This document shows, piece by piece, positions 34,661 through 44,149 of a stretch of 55,553 nucleotides of DNA (position 1 is the stretch's first letter; each line of letters opens with the position of its first letter). The DNA comes from Prevotellaceae bacterium. GTDB lineage: Bacteria; Bacteroidota; Bacteroidia; Bacteroidales; Bacteroidaceae. The position numbers and the translations under genes were made by a program. The DNA lies in the NCBI GenBank assembly GCA_031262085.1, contig JAISIN010000043.1:1-55553 (forward strand), read 5' to 3'. Below the pieces are notes generated by a model, which was not told the origin of the DNA, searched no databases, and saw only the letters and a program-made list of their open reading frames with translations.

Positions 34661-35904
34661 TGAGTTTCTCCTATTTCATCGCACAACGCATCTATCGCGG
34701 TCGACGTCAAAGCCGGCAGGCATCTCGTCCGGCGGTGCTGATTGCCCTTACGGGGGTAGCCATCGGATTGGCTGTGATGATTGTAACGGTGTCGGTGGTG
34801 ATAGGCTTCAAACGCGAAGTGCGCGAGAAGGTATCGGGCTTCGCGCTGCATATTCAAATCGGCAATGCCGACGCTTCGCGCTCGTACGAAACACAGCCGG
34901 TGGTGGTCGATAGCGCACTGCTGACCGAGCTTGCCGCACAACCCGAAGTGGTGCACGTGCAACGCTATTCCACCAAGCCGGGCATGATCAAGACTGCCGA
35001 CGACTTTCAGGGCATGGTGCTCAAGGGGGTGGGGCAGGAGTTCGACGATTCATTCTTTCGCGATCATCTGCTCGAAGGCGAGATACCGCACTTCAGCGAT
35101 TCGGCTTCGAGCAATCAAGTGCTTATATCACATTCGCTGGCAGAGAAACTGCATCTGAAGCCGGGCGACAAGCTCGATACTTATTATGTGCAGGAGAATG
35201 TGCGTGCCCGCAGGTTGACTATTGCCGGCATCTATCAAACCAACTTCTCCGAGTACGACAATCTGTTCCTGATAGCCGATCTCTATTTGGTCAATCGCCT
35301 GAACAACTGGAAGTCCGGGCAGGTGAGTGGTGCCGAACTGCGCATAGCAAACTATGACCATCTGGACGACGTTACTTGGCATATTGCCGACTTGTTGAGC
35401 GAGCGCACCGACCGTTACGGCGGGAGCTACTGCGCACTCAACGTAGAACAGCTCAATCCGCAGCTTTTTGCATGGTTGGGCATTCTGGATGTCAATATTT
35501 GGGTTATATTGTTGCTGATGACGGGCGTGTCGGGCTTTACGATGGTATCGGGTTTGCTCATCATTATTATCGAACGTACCTCCATGATAGGTATCCTGAA
35601 ATCACTCGGCGCCGACAATATCACGATTCGCAAGGTCTTTCTCTGGTTCTCGGTCTTCCTGATCGGAAAGGGTATGTTATGGGGAAACCTGATCGGGTTG
35701 GCGTTTTATGTGCTGCAATCGGGCTTGGGTATTTTCCGGCTCGACCCTGATACGTACTATATGGATACTGTGCCGGTATCGTTCAATCTGCTTATCTTCT
35801 TGTTGCTGAATGTCGGCACACTACTTGTGTCGGTATTGATGTTGCTTGCTCCGTCGTATCTCATTACGCGGATTCATCCGGCAAGCTCTATGCGGTATGA
35901 GTAG
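34660..35904 (+). CDS. LolC/LolE-like (FtsX-type) ABC transporter permease
   Basis: Start chosen at 34660 (MSFSYFIAQRIYRGRR), overlapping the previous stop; the longer frame from 34360 lies inside the aminotransferase gene and has no family resemblance. The 414-residue protein has one N-terminal membrane helix (about 24-46), a large periplasmic domain and three C-terminal helices including ERTSMIGILKSLGAD, a FtsX/LolE signature. It probably works in lipoprotein release or export with an ATPase encoded elsewhere. Followed by a repeat array that forms a long palindrome. Confidence 0.88.
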   Translation: MSFSYFIAQRIYRGRRQSRQASRPAVLIALTGVAIGLAVMIVTVSVVIGFKREVREKVSGFALHIQIGNADASRSYETQPVVVDSALLTELAAQPEVVHVQRYSTKPGMIKTADDFQGMVLKGVGQEFDDSFFRDHLLEGEIPHFSDSASSNQVLISHSLAEKLHLKPGDKLDTYYVQENVRARRLTIAGIYQTNFSEYDNLFLIADLYLVNRLNNWKSGQVSGAELRIANYDHLDDVTWHIADLLSERTDRYGGSYCALNVEQLNPQLFAWLGILDVNIWVILLLMTGVSGFTMVSGLLIIIIERTSMIGILKSLGADNITIRKVFLWFSVFLIGKGMLWGNLIGLAFYVLQSGLGIFRLDPDTYYMDTVPVSFNLLIFLLLNVGTLLVSVLMLLAPSYLITRIHPASSMRYE

Positions 35905-35980
35905 TTGCTTGTCACTTCAATATACTTTTTCTAACCAGCGCGCAAAGAATACATCCTTCTATATTGTCGGTTCATAATTG

Positions 35981-36070
35981 GCGTCCAACGGTGCTTGGAC
36001 GCCCGTCTAACGGTGGTTGGACGCGCGTCTAACGGCCGTTGGACGCGCGTCCAACCACCGTTAGACGGGT
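35981..36070. repeat. 22-bp tandem array forming a 68-bp near-perfect palindrome
   Basis: Four 22-bp units start at 35983, 36005, 36027 and 36049. The last unit is inverted, so bases 36002-36027 and 36044-36069 are exact reverse complements (26 bp), and the 16 bases between them are themselves self-complementary with one G-T mismatch; 36002-36069 is thus almost one continuous palindrome. Bases 35981-36002 also form a separate hairpin (GCGTCCAA/TTGGACGC). No T-run follows, so it is not a standard intrinsic terminator. The gap 35905-36233 holds nothing else but a promoter element. Confidence 0.9.
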
Positions 36071-36184
36071 GTAAAGAAGGGATGTTTATCGCTCAATTTC
36101 CCTGTCAACACCGATCGGATGATAGAGCGAGAAGTGTTGATGATTAAATTTGCGCATAGCGATGGACGATGATAGAATATTGTC

Positions 36185-36192
36185 TATCTTTG
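36185..36192 (+). promoter_or_regulatory. Promoter -7 element for the helicase gene
   Basis: TATCTTTG fits TAnnTTTG and lies 41 bases before the GTG start at 36234. No TTTG at the proper -33 distance. Confidence 0.5.
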
Positions 36193-36233
36193 TGGGCATA
36201 AAAAGTAATGGATGGATAGAAGTCCGATTTTAG

Positions 36234-38375
36234 GTGGAAGAGAACTTTGAACTGACCCGTGCCCGCGAGTTTATAGAAAACACCGGCACACATCTTTTCC
36301 TTACCGGAAAAGCCGGTACGGGCAAGACCACCTTTTTGCGAAAGCTAAAAGAGAAAGCCACCAAGCGTATGGTCGTAGTGGCGCCTACCGGCATTGCAGC
36401 CATCAATGCGTCGGGGGTAACGATACATTCGTTCTTTCAGTTGCCGTTTGCTCCGTATCTCCCCGACAGTTCGTTTAGCGCTGCCGACCCCAAGGAGAGA
36501 TTCCGCTACAACTTCAGCAAAGAGAAAATCAGAATCCTGAACAGCATTGACCTGTTGGTGATTGACGAGATCAGCATGGTGCGCGCCGACTTGCTCGATG
36601 CTATTGATGAGGTATTGCGCCGTACCCGCCGCAACGATGTCGCTTTCGGTGGTGTGCAACTGCTGATGATAGGCGACTTGCAACAGCTCGCTCCGGTAGT
36701 CAAAGAGGAGGAGTGGATGCTGCTGAGCCGCTACTACGACACCCCCTATTTCTTCTCCAGCCGCGCCTTGAAGCGTTCGTACTATTGCACCATCGAACTG
36801 AAAAAGGTGTACCGGCAAAACGACAGCGACTTTCTGATGCTGCTCAATAAAATCCGCGAGAATCAATTCGATGCCGACGTGTTGGCTGCACTGAATCGTC
36901 GCTGTATTCCCAACTTCCGTCCGCCGCACGAAGCCGGATATATCCGGCTGACCACCCATAATCGGCAAGCCAAGTATATCAACAACACTGAACTGATGCA
37001 ATTGCCGGGAGCAGCCTTCACCTTTCATGCCGAGGTAGAAGGCAAGTATCCCGATTATATCTATCCCACCGACGAGGTGTTGCGACTGAAGCAGGGAGCG
37101 CAGGTGATGTTTGTGAAAAACGATTCGTCGGGCGACCATCGCTATTACAACGGCATGATAGGAAAAGTGGTACGGGTATCGAACGACCGGATAGAAGTGC
37201 TGCCGCAAGGCGAAGCTAACCCGATAACCGTGCACCACGAGGAGTGGGCAAATGCCAAATATGTGCTCAATGAAGAGACCAAAGAGATTACCGAAGAGAA
37301 AGAGGGCGTGTTCAAACAGTATCCGCTCAAACTGGCGTGGGCTATTACCGTTCACAAAAGTCAGGGACTGACGTTCGAACGGGCAATTATCGACGTAAGC
37401 AATTCGTTTGCACACGGACAAACCTACGTAGCCCTAAGCCGCTGCAAGACACTCGAAGGGGTGGTGTTAAGCCGACCCTTGACCGGCGCTGCCATGATCA
37501 GAGACCAAGTGGTAGAGCAATATACCCAAGCGATGTCGGAGCATTTTCCCGATGATGCCACTTTGCAGACGATGCAACGCAACTACTTCTTCGGGCTGCT
37601 GGGTGAGCTTTTCGATTTCATGCCGTTAGACCGCTTGTTTAAACGCTATGTTCGGCTACTCGACGAGAACTTCTACCGCCGTTATCCCAAGCTGCTGGCA
37701 GCATGTAAAGCCGAAAACCTGCGATGGGAACAGGAGGTGACGGATGTGGCGAAGCGCTCGATGGCGCGCTATGCCGATCTGATGAATGCCACTGCCGATT
37801 ATGTCTCCGACACACTGTTGCAGGAGCGTATCCGCAGTGGAGCCGGTTATTTCCGGAAGCAACTGCTTCCGCTCCAAGCATTGCTGCAAACGCAGGTAGA
37901 TACCGACAATAAACTCCTGAAGACGCAGTTCAACACCCTTGTCGGCGATCTGAACACGCAATTGGAACAGAAAGAGAAACTGATGGAATATGTATCCGCC
38001 TCGGGCTTCCATGTCGGCAATTTCTTGAAAAAACGCGCCATACTCGGATTGGATACAAGCAAACTGTCTTCGGGTAAAGAGAAGGCGTCGCGCACCGCAC
38101 GCAGCGAACGCCCTGCCAAAGAACCGGCTGCCGTTCAAGCCGACATCTTGCACCGCGAACTGTACGGACAGTTGGTGAAATGGCGCAATGCCCAAGCTGC
38201 CGAACAAAAAGTGCCGGTCTACACCATCATTCAACAGAAAGCCATGCAGGGAATAGCCAACCTGCTCCCTAAAGATGAATATGCGCTCCACCAGATTCCA
38301 TACTTGGGCGAGAAAGGGGTGAAGAAGTATGGCAATGAAATACTTGAGATAGTAAGAAAATATATAAATAGTTAA
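36234..38375 (+). CDS. Pif1-like/RecD-related SF1 helicase with C-terminal HRDC-like tail
   Basis: Start is GTG at 36234, directly after an in-frame TAG; no upstream ATG is in frame, so a non-ATG start is needed. The 713-residue protein carries helicase motifs in order: LTGKAGTGKTTFLRKL (Walker A), APTGIAAINASG (Ia), LLVIDEISMV (Walker B), MIGDLQQLAPVV (III), and near residue 380, AWAITVHKSQGLTFERAII plus TYVALSRCKTLEG (V and VI). The C-terminal 90 residues, ending in LGEKGVKKYGNEILEIVRKYI, look HRDC-like. Likely a 5'-3' DNA helicase for replication or repair. DHDPS-family gene follows after 14 bases. Confidence 0.88.
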   Translation: MEENFELTRAREFIENTGTHLFLTGKAGTGKTTFLRKLKEKATKRMVVVAPTGIAAINASGVTIHSFFQLPFAPYLPDSSFSAADPKERFRYNFSKEKIRILNSIDLLVIDEISMVRADLLDAIDEVLRRTRRNDVAFGGVQLLMIGDLQQLAPVVKEEEWMLLSRYYDTPYFFSSRALKRSYYCTIELKKVYRQNDSDFLMLLNKIRENQFDADVLAALNRRCIPNFRPPHEAGYIRLTTHNRQAKYINNTELMQLPGAAFTFHAEVEGKYPDYIYPTDEVLRLKQGAQVMFVKNDSSGDHRYYNGMIGKVVRVSNDRIEVLPQGEANPITVHHEEWANAKYVLNEETKEITEEKEGVFKQYPLKLAWAITVHKSQGLTFERAIIDVSNSFAHGQTYVALSRCKTLEGVVLSRPLTGAAMIRDQVVEQYTQAMSEHFPDDATLQTMQRNYFFGLLGELFDFMPLDRLFKRYVRLLDENFYRRYPKLLAACKAENLRWEQEVTDVAKRSMARYADLMNATADYVSDTLLQERIRSGAGYFRKQLLPLQALLQTQVDTDNKLLKTQFNTLVGDLNTQLEQKEKLMEYVSASGFHVGNFLKKRAILGLDTSKLSSGKEKASRTARSERPAKEPAAVQADILHRELYGQLVKWRNAQAAEQKVPVYTIIQQKAMQGIANLLPKDEYALHQIPYLGEKGVKKYGNEILEIVRKYINS

Positions 38376-38389
38376 ACAAACGTACTACT

Positions 38390-39313
38390 ATGAATCATTT
38401 GAAACCGAATGTCCCGTTGCGGGGCATCATTCCTTCTCTTGTCACTCCGTTGCTTGATAACGATACGCTCGATATGAAAGGCTTGGAGAATCTCATTGAA
38501 CGCCTCATCAAGGGCGGTGTGCACGGATTGTTCGTTCTCGGTACTACCGGCGAGGCGCAAAGCATCAGCTACGACTTGCGTCGCCGGATGATAGAAGAGA
38601 CTGCCCGCATCAATCAAAATCGATTGCCGCTGTTGGTGGGCATCTCCGATACCAGTGTCCGCGAAAGTATCAACCTTGCCGAACTGGCTGCCAAGCATGG
38701 CGCCGACGCCGTAGTATCGGCTCCACCTTATCATTATGCACCCGGTCAGGTCGAACTGGCAGAGTTCTATCTTAGTTTGGCAGACCGCCTCCCGCTGCCC
38801 CTCTTTCTCAGCAACATGCCCGGCTATACCCGGGTGAACTTCGCTCCCGAAACCATCCGCAGTATTGCCCGCAATAAGAAGGTGGTCGGCTTCAAAGACA
38901 GCTCTACCAATGCAGCCTACTTCCAGAGCGTGATGACCACGATGGCAGACCGTCCCGACTTCTCTATGCTGGTGGGTCCCGAAGAGATGACCGGCGAGCT
39001 GGTGCTGATGGGCGCTCATGGCGGTGTGAACGGCGGTGCCAACATGTTTCCGCATCTTTATGTAGAGATGTATCATGCTGCTGCGGCAGGCAATGTTGAA
39101 ACGTTGCGACGGTTACAAAAGATCGTCATGCAGATCTCCACTACCATCTACACCGCAGGCAAGTCCGGCAGCAACTACGTCAAAGGAGTGAAGTGTGCCC
39201 TCTACTTGCTGAATGTATGCAGCGATTACGTGGCAACGCCGTTTCATAAATGCAATCAACCTGAGGCGGAGCGCGTGCGTGCCGCATTGATCGACATAGT
39301 GAAGCAGCTATGA
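38390..39313 (+). CDS. Dihydrodipicolinate synthase-family (class I aldolase-like) enzyme
   Basis: The 307-residue TIM-barrel protein has the family landmarks GVHGLFVLGTTGEAQSI, the Schiff-base lysine K169 in VVGFKDSST, and GGVNGGANMFP. The Tyr-bearing motif reads LSNMPGYT, where DapA usually has YNVPSRT, so it is not clearly lysine-pathway DapA; N-acetylneuraminate lyase or a sugar-acid aldolase are alternatives. It lies 14 bases after the helicase gene. Confidence 0.85.
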   Translation: MNHLKPNVPLRGIIPSLVTPLLDNDTLDMKGLENLIERLIKGGVHGLFVLGTTGEAQSISYDLRRRMIEETARINQNRLPLLVGISDTSVRESINLAELAAKHGADAVVSAPPYHYAPGQVELAEFYLSLADRLPLPLFLSNMPGYTRVNFAPETIRSIARNKKVVGFKDSSTNAAYFQSVMTTMADRPDFSMLVGPEEMTGELVLMGAHGGVNGGANMFPHLYVEMYHAAAAGNVETLRRLQKIVMQISTTIYTAGKSGSNYVKGVKCALYLLNVCSDYVATPFHKCNQPEAERVRAALIDIVKQL

Positions 39314-39422
39314 ACCTAAAGAGAACCCTGCGGGGCTTTCATCTAAGCAGTTAATCTAAATTAACCCAAGCGTCAACTTCTTTAACCTACGAAGTCATAA
39401 ACTATTTGTTTTTTAGCTTGTC

Positions 39423-39458
39423 TATAATGCAGTGAGTAAGCAAGAAGATTGCATTATA
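39423..39458. promoter_or_regulatory. Operator-like inverted repeat upstream of the export operon
   Basis: TATAATGCA (39423-39431) and its exact reverse complement TGCATTATA (39450-39458) are separated by 18 bases, so the arm centres are 27 bases apart, and they lie 28 bases before the tolC-type start. It could be a regulator site or part of a leader hairpin. Nothing else of note was seen between 39314 and 39485. Confidence 0.4.
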
Positions 39459-39485
39459 TTGATATAGATTAAAGTACAAACAGGT

Positions 39486-40889
39486 ATGATTACAGTAAGA
39501 AGATTGACCCTGATGACTTTGTTGGCAGGTGTTGCGTTGGCGGTGAGCGCGCAGCAGCAACCCGAGCTACAGCAGCAGTCAGCACAACAGCCCGAGCAGT
39601 CGCAGCAGCCCGAACAGTGGACGCTGCAATTGTGTATCGACTACGCTATGGCACACAACATCACGCTGCAACGCAACCGCCTCAGTGCGGAGAGCGCAAA
39701 CGTTGATGTGAAGACGGCGCAGGCAGCGCTCTTTCCCAGCTTGTCGGGAAGCATTAGCCAACGATTGACGAATCGTCCCAACAGTCCGTCGACAACCTAT
39801 GTCGACGACAACGGCAACGTACAGACAAGCAGCACCAAGACTTCGTACAACGGTACGTATGGATTGAACCTCAACTGGACGCTCTACAACGGTGGGCGAA
39901 ACACCCGGACGATCAAGCAGCAGAAAATGAACAATCGCATGGCCGAGCTGGCTGTCGATGAGAGCGCCAACAGCATCGAAGAGAACATCGCACAACTGTA
40001 TGTGCAGATTCTTTATGCCACCGAGGCTGTGAAAGTGAGCGAATCGACCCTCGCTGTGAGCCAAGCCGAGCGCGACCGAGCCAAGCTGCTGCTGGATGCC
40101 GGAAGTCTTGCCCGCAGCGACTTGGCACAGTTGGAATCGCAGGTGAGCGACGACCGCTATCAGCTTGTCACTGCCCAAGCCAACTTGCAAGACTACAAGC
40201 TGCAGTTGAAACAGCTTCTCGAATTGGATGGCGATGTGGAGATGAATCTCTTTATCCCCGAGCTGGGCAACGAGCATGTGCTCTCACCCTTGCCTGCCAA
40301 GGCAGATGTCTATCGCGCAGCCCTCACCCTTCGTCCGGAAATCGAATCGAGCAAGCTCAGTGTCGAAGCTGCCGACTTGGAAGTGCGTATAGCGAAGGCG
40401 GGGTATCTCCCTTCGCTGAGCCTTACTGCCGGTATCGGATCGTCGAATATCAACGGTAGCGACTTCACTTTCGCCGAACAAATAAAGCAGAACTGGAACA
40501 ACTCGCTGGGATTGACCATCAGCATTCCTATCTTTAGCAACCGTCAAACCAAAAGCGCTGTCGACAAAGCTAAAATACAACTGTTGAGCAGTCAGCTCGA
40601 CCTTACCGACCAGCAGAAAACCCTGTATCGCACCATCGAAACCTTGTGGCTCGATGCCAACAGCGCCCAGCAGCAATATGCCGCCGCCGTGGAAAAGTTG
40701 CGCAGCTCGCAGGAGAGCTACGACTTGGTGCAGGAACAATTCAACGTGGGTATGAAGAACACTGTGGAACTACTCACCGAGAAGAACAACCTGCTCAGTG
40801 CACAGCAACAGATGTTGCAAGCCAAATACACAGCCGTACTCAACGAGCAATTACTGAAGTTTTATCAAGGGGAGACAATTAAATTATAA
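39486..40889 (+). CDS. TolC-family outer membrane efflux protein
   Basis: The 467-residue protein has a signal peptide (hydrophobic to about residue 21, then SAQQQ), a Gln/Pro-rich spacer (about 22-42) and two repeats of the outer-membrane-efflux fold: WTLQLCIDYAMAHNITLQ, GLNLNWTLYNGG, and the later LGLTISIPIFSN. It forms the outer-membrane channel for export. First gene of a tolC-macA-macB-macB-like operon, 6 bases before the periplasmic adaptor gene. Confidence 0.93.
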   Translation: MITVRRLTLMTLLAGVALAVSAQQQPELQQQSAQQPEQSQQPEQWTLQLCIDYAMAHNITLQRNRLSAESANVDVKTAQAALFPSLSGSISQRLTNRPNSPSTTYVDDNGNVQTSSTKTSYNGTYGLNLNWTLYNGGRNTRTIKQQKMNNRMAELAVDESANSIEENIAQLYVQILYATEAVKVSESTLAVSQAERDRAKLLLDAGSLARSDLAQLESQVSDDRYQLVTAQANLQDYKLQLKQLLELDGDVEMNLFIPELGNEHVLSPLPAKADVYRAALTLRPEIESSKLSVEAADLEVRIAKAGYLPSLSLTAGIGSSNINGSDFTFAEQIKQNWNNSLGLTISIPIFSNRQTKSAVDKAKIQLLSSQLDLTDQQKTLYRTIETLWLDANSAQQQYAAAVEKLRSSQESYDLVQEQFNVGMKNTVELLTEKNNLLSAQQQMLQAKYTAVLNEQLLKFYQGETIKL

Positions 40890-40895
40890 CAGAAT

Positions 40896-42107
40896 ATGAA
40901 CAAGAAACAGCTTATTATCGTCGTCATTGTGGTACTTGCCATCGCAGGCATAGCCTACTGGATGCTGGGCGGCAGTGCAAAGAATCGAAAGATTGCCTAT
41001 GAAATGACCACCGTGAAGCGGGGAGATGTAGCCCTGTCGGTCACGGCAACCGGTACCATCGAACCTGTCACCGAAGTAGAGGTGGGTACACAAGTAAGTG
41101 GTATCATCGACAAGATCTATGTAGATTACAATTCTACCGTAAAGAAGGGTGAGCTTATTGCCGAAATGGACAAGATTACCTTGCAGAGCGAACTCGCCTC
41201 GCAACGCGCCAATTACGACGGCGCTAAAGCGGAGTACACTTATCAGGAGAAGAATTACGAGCGCAACAAGGAGCTTCACGCCAAGCAGCTCATCAGCGAC
41301 ACCGACTACGAAACCAGTCTCTACAACTACCAGAAAGCCAAAAGCGCTTATGCCAGCAGCGAGGCTGCACTGGCAAAAGCACAACGCAACCTGTCGTATG
41401 CCACCATCACTTCGCCCATCGACGGAGTGGTCATCAGTCGCGACGTGGAAGCCGGACAAACGGTGGCATCGGGCTTCGAGACACCTACGCTCTTTACCAT
41501 CGCTGCCGACCTCACACAGATGCAGGTAGTGGCAGATGTAGATGAAGCAGATATAGGCAATGTAGAAGAGGGACAACGCGTCAGCTTCACCGTCGATGCC
41601 TATCCCAACGACACCTTCAATGGACGGGTGACACAGGTGCGACTTGGAACGGCAAGCACGTCGAGCGCTGCCAGCTCGTCGAGTAGCACGGTAGTGACCT
41701 ACGAAGTTGTGATTTCGGCTCCCAATCCCGACCTCAAGCTGAAGCCGCGCCTTACTGCCAATGTCACCATCTACACCGTCGACAAGCAGAATGTGCTTTG
41801 TGTACCGTCGCGTGCGTTACGCTTCACACCTGCTGCGCCATTGGTAGGAAAGGACGCCGTAATCAACGATTGCGAGGGTGCGCATAAACTCTGGACGCGC
41901 AACGGTAACACGTTTACCGCCCACGCCGTACAACCGGGTATTACCAATGGCATTGTAACCGAGATTACCGGCGGCATCGACGAAAACACTTCCGTAGTGC
42001 TCGATGCTACCATGAGCGCCGGAGCCGTAACACCACCGGTCGGGGGTACCGGCGAATCTGCCGAGCGTAGCCCGTTCATGCCCGGACCACCGGCAGGAAG
42101 GAGGTAG
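40896..42107 (+). CDS. MacA-like periplasmic adaptor (membrane fusion) subunit
   Basis: The 403-residue protein has one N-terminal membrane helix (about 5-22), a lipoyl/barrel-sandwich half with VEVGTQVSGIIDKIYVDYNS, a coiled-coil hairpin (about 90-160), the partner half TSPIDGVVISRDVEAGQTV, and a beta-barrel; the C-terminus is Pro/Gly-rich (PPVGGTG, PGPPAG). It joins the TolC-type channel to the MacB-type transporter. Gap to the next gene is 2 bases. Confidence 0.93.
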   Translation: MNKKQLIIVVIVVLAIAGIAYWMLGGSAKNRKIAYEMTTVKRGDVALSVTATGTIEPVTEVEVGTQVSGIIDKIYVDYNSTVKKGELIAEMDKITLQSELASQRANYDGAKAEYTYQEKNYERNKELHAKQLISDTDYETSLYNYQKAKSAYASSEAALAKAQRNLSYATITSPIDGVVISRDVEAGQTVASGFETPTLFTIAADLTQMQVVADVDEADIGNVEEGQRVSFTVDAYPNDTFNGRVTQVRLGTASTSSAASSSSSTVVTYEVVISAPNPDLKLKPRLTANVTIYTVDKQNVLCVPSRALRFTPAAPLVGKDAVINDCEGAHKLWTRNGNTFTAHAVQPGITNGIVTEITGGIDENTSVVLDATMSAGAVTPPVGGTGESAERSPFMPGPPAGRR

Positions 42108-42109
42108 AT

Positions 42110-42856
42110 ATGAGCAAAACAGTTATTGAATTGCAGAACATCCGCCGCGACTTTATAGTAGGCGATGAGACCGTACATGCTTTACGTGGCGTCAGCTTCA
42201 GCATCAGCGAAGGTGAGTTTGTTACCATCATGGGGTCGTCGGGTTCGGGCAAATCTACGTTGTTGAATACATTGGGGTGTCTCGACACCCCTACCAGCGG
42301 CGAATATCTGCTCGACGGCATCTCGGTGCGCACCATGAGTAAGCCGCAACGTGCCGTGTTGCGCAATCGAAAGATCGGTTTCGTGTTTCAGAGCTACAAT
42401 CTGCTGCCCAAGACCACCTCTATCGAAAACGTAGAGCTGCCGCTGATGTACAACCCGTCGGTCTCGGCATCCGAACGCCGGCGTCGTGCCATCCAAGCCT
42501 TGCAGGATGTAGGGCTGGGCGACCGTCTGGAACACAAGTCGAACCAGATGTCGGGCGGACAGATGCAACGCGTGGCTATTGCCCGTGCGTTGGTCAACAA
42601 CCCCGCAGTGATTCTTGCCGATGAGGCAACGGGTAACCTCGATACCCATACCTCGTATGAGATTCTGGTACTCTTTCAGAAGCTGCACAGCGAGGGGCGC
42701 ACCATTATATTTGTCACCCACAATCCCGAAATAGCCGGATACAGCAGTCGCAATATCCGCCTGCGCGACGGCAAGGTGATCGAAGATAAACCCAATTCGG
42801 ACATTCGCTCGGCTGCCGAAACGCTGGCGAGTCTGCCCGCACCGCAGGAAGAGTGA
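42110..42856 (+). CDS. MacB/LolD-type ABC transporter ATP-binding subunit
   Basis: The 248-residue ATPase has Walker [13 protein letters not shown]-loop [10 protein letters not shown], signature [15 protein letters not shown] and Walker [13 protein letters not shown], all intact. It is a separate ATPase, with the permease encoded 55 bases downstream. It powers the MacA-linked export of an unknown substrate. Confidence 0.95.
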   Translation: MSKTVIELQNIRRDFIVGDETVHALRGVSFSISEGEFVTIMGSSGSGKSTLLNTLGCLDTPTSGEYLLDGISVRTMSKPQRAVLRNRKIGFVFQSYNLLPKTTSIENVELPLMYNPSVSASERRRRAIQALQDVGLGDRLEHKSNQMSGGQMQRVAIARALVNNPAVILADEATGNLDTHTSYEILVLFQKLHSEGRTIIFVTHNPEIAGYSSRNIRLRDGKVIEDKPNSDIRSAAETLASLPAPQEE

Positions 42857-42911
42857 CTTCTTGCCGAATCAGAATTTGCAGAATGACAGAATTTACAGAA
42901 TCGATAAATAA

Positions 42912-44132
42912 ATGAACGGAACCAATCTTTTTAAAATAGCCCTGCGTGCGTTGGCTAACAACAAACTGCGTGCTTTCCTCACCATGCTGGGCATCATCAT
43001 CGGAGTGGCATCGGTCATTACGATGCTTGCTATCGGACAAGGGTCGAAGCGCAGCATTCAAGAACAGATTTCGGAGATGGGGTCGAACATGATCATGATT
43101 CGTCCCGGAGCCGAACGACGGGGTGGTGTGCGACAAGACCCAACGGCGATGCAGACGTTGAAGCTGACTGATTATGCCACGTTGCGCGACGAGACCAATT
43201 TTATAGATCACGTCAGTCCGGTGGTCTCTTCAAGCGGACAGCTCATTGCCGGCAACAACAACTATCCGGCTTCGATAACGGGAGTTGATGTGTCGTACCT
43301 CAACATTCGCCAACTTTCCGTCGAAAACGGAGAGATGTTTACCGAAGCCGACGTGCATGGAGCGACGAAGGTGTGCGTCATCGGTAAGACCATTGTCGAC
43401 AATCTATTTCCGGGAGGTAAAGACCCCGTAGGACATACCATTCGCATCAACCAAGTACCGTTGCGCGTGGTGGGAGTACTCAAGTCGAAAGGTTACAACT
43501 CCATGGGACAAGATCAGGATGCGGTAGTGCTGGCTCCCTATACCACCGTCATGAAGCGATTACTGGCTATCACTTACTTGCAAGATATCTTTGCCTCTGC
43601 CGTAAGCGAAGATATGACCGACTATGCCATCGACGAAGCGACCTCGCTGCTGCGCCGTAATCACAAGCTGACAGCCGGCAAGGAAGACGACTTTACCATC
43701 CGTAGCCAGCAGGAGCTGAGTACGATGCTCAATTCTACCACCGACCTGATGACTACGCTTTTGGCATGTATCGCCGGCATTTCACTACTGGTGGGCGGCA
43801 TCGGTATTATGAATATCATGTACGTATCGGTTACCGAGCGTACTCGTGAGATAGGTCTGCGCATGTCGGTCGGTGCGCGTGGCATCGACATTTTGGCGCA
43901 ATTCCTGATCGAAGCGATTCTTATCAGCATCACCGGAGGAATTATCGGCGTTTTATTTGGCTGCGGAGCCTCGTATATTGTAAAGAGCGTAGCTCACTGG
44001 CCTATCTATATTCAGATGTGGAGTGTGCTCCTGTCGTTTGTGGTCTGCACGGTGACCGGCGTCTTCTTTGGCTGGTATCCGGCTAAGAAAGCTGCCGACT
44101 TGGATCCGATTGAGGCAATACGATACGAGTAG
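42912..44132 (+). CDS. MacB-type ABC transporter permease subunit
   Basis: The 406-residue permease has an N-terminal membrane helix after NKLRAFLTMLGIIIG, a periplasmic MacB domain (about 45-260), and three C-terminal helices with GIGIMNIMYVSVTERTREIGLR and the tail ADLDPIEAIRYE. Topology fits export of lipids, peptides or small toxic compounds via mechanotransmission. It is convergent with, and only 17 bases from, the hybrid two-component regulator gene. Confidence 0.94.
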   Translation: MNGTNLFKIALRALANNKLRAFLTMLGIIIGVASVITMLAIGQGSKRSIQEQISEMGSNMIMIRPGAERRGGVRQDPTAMQTLKLTDYATLRDETNFIDHVSPVVSSSGQLIAGNNNYPASITGVDVSYLNIRQLSVENGEMFTEADVHGATKVCVIGKTIVDNLFPGGKDPVGHTIRINQVPLRVVGVLKSKGYNSMGQDQDAVVLAPYTTVMKRLLAITYLQDIFASAVSEDMTDYAIDEATSLLRRNHKLTAGKEDDFTIRSQQELSTMLNSTTDLMTTLLACIAGISLLVGGIGIMNIMYVSVTERTREIGLRMSVGARGIDILAQFLIEAILISITGGIIGVLFGCGASYIVKSVAHWPIYIQMWSVLLSFVVCTVTGVFFGWYPAKKAADLDPIEAIRYE

Positions 44133-44149
44133 TGTGGTACGAACCTCGC

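Noticed and set aside
42870..42903. 17-bp direct repeat (CAGAATTT-CAGAAT) between the MacB-type genes
   Set aside because: Only two short AT-rich copies in a 55-base gap; no clear meaning.
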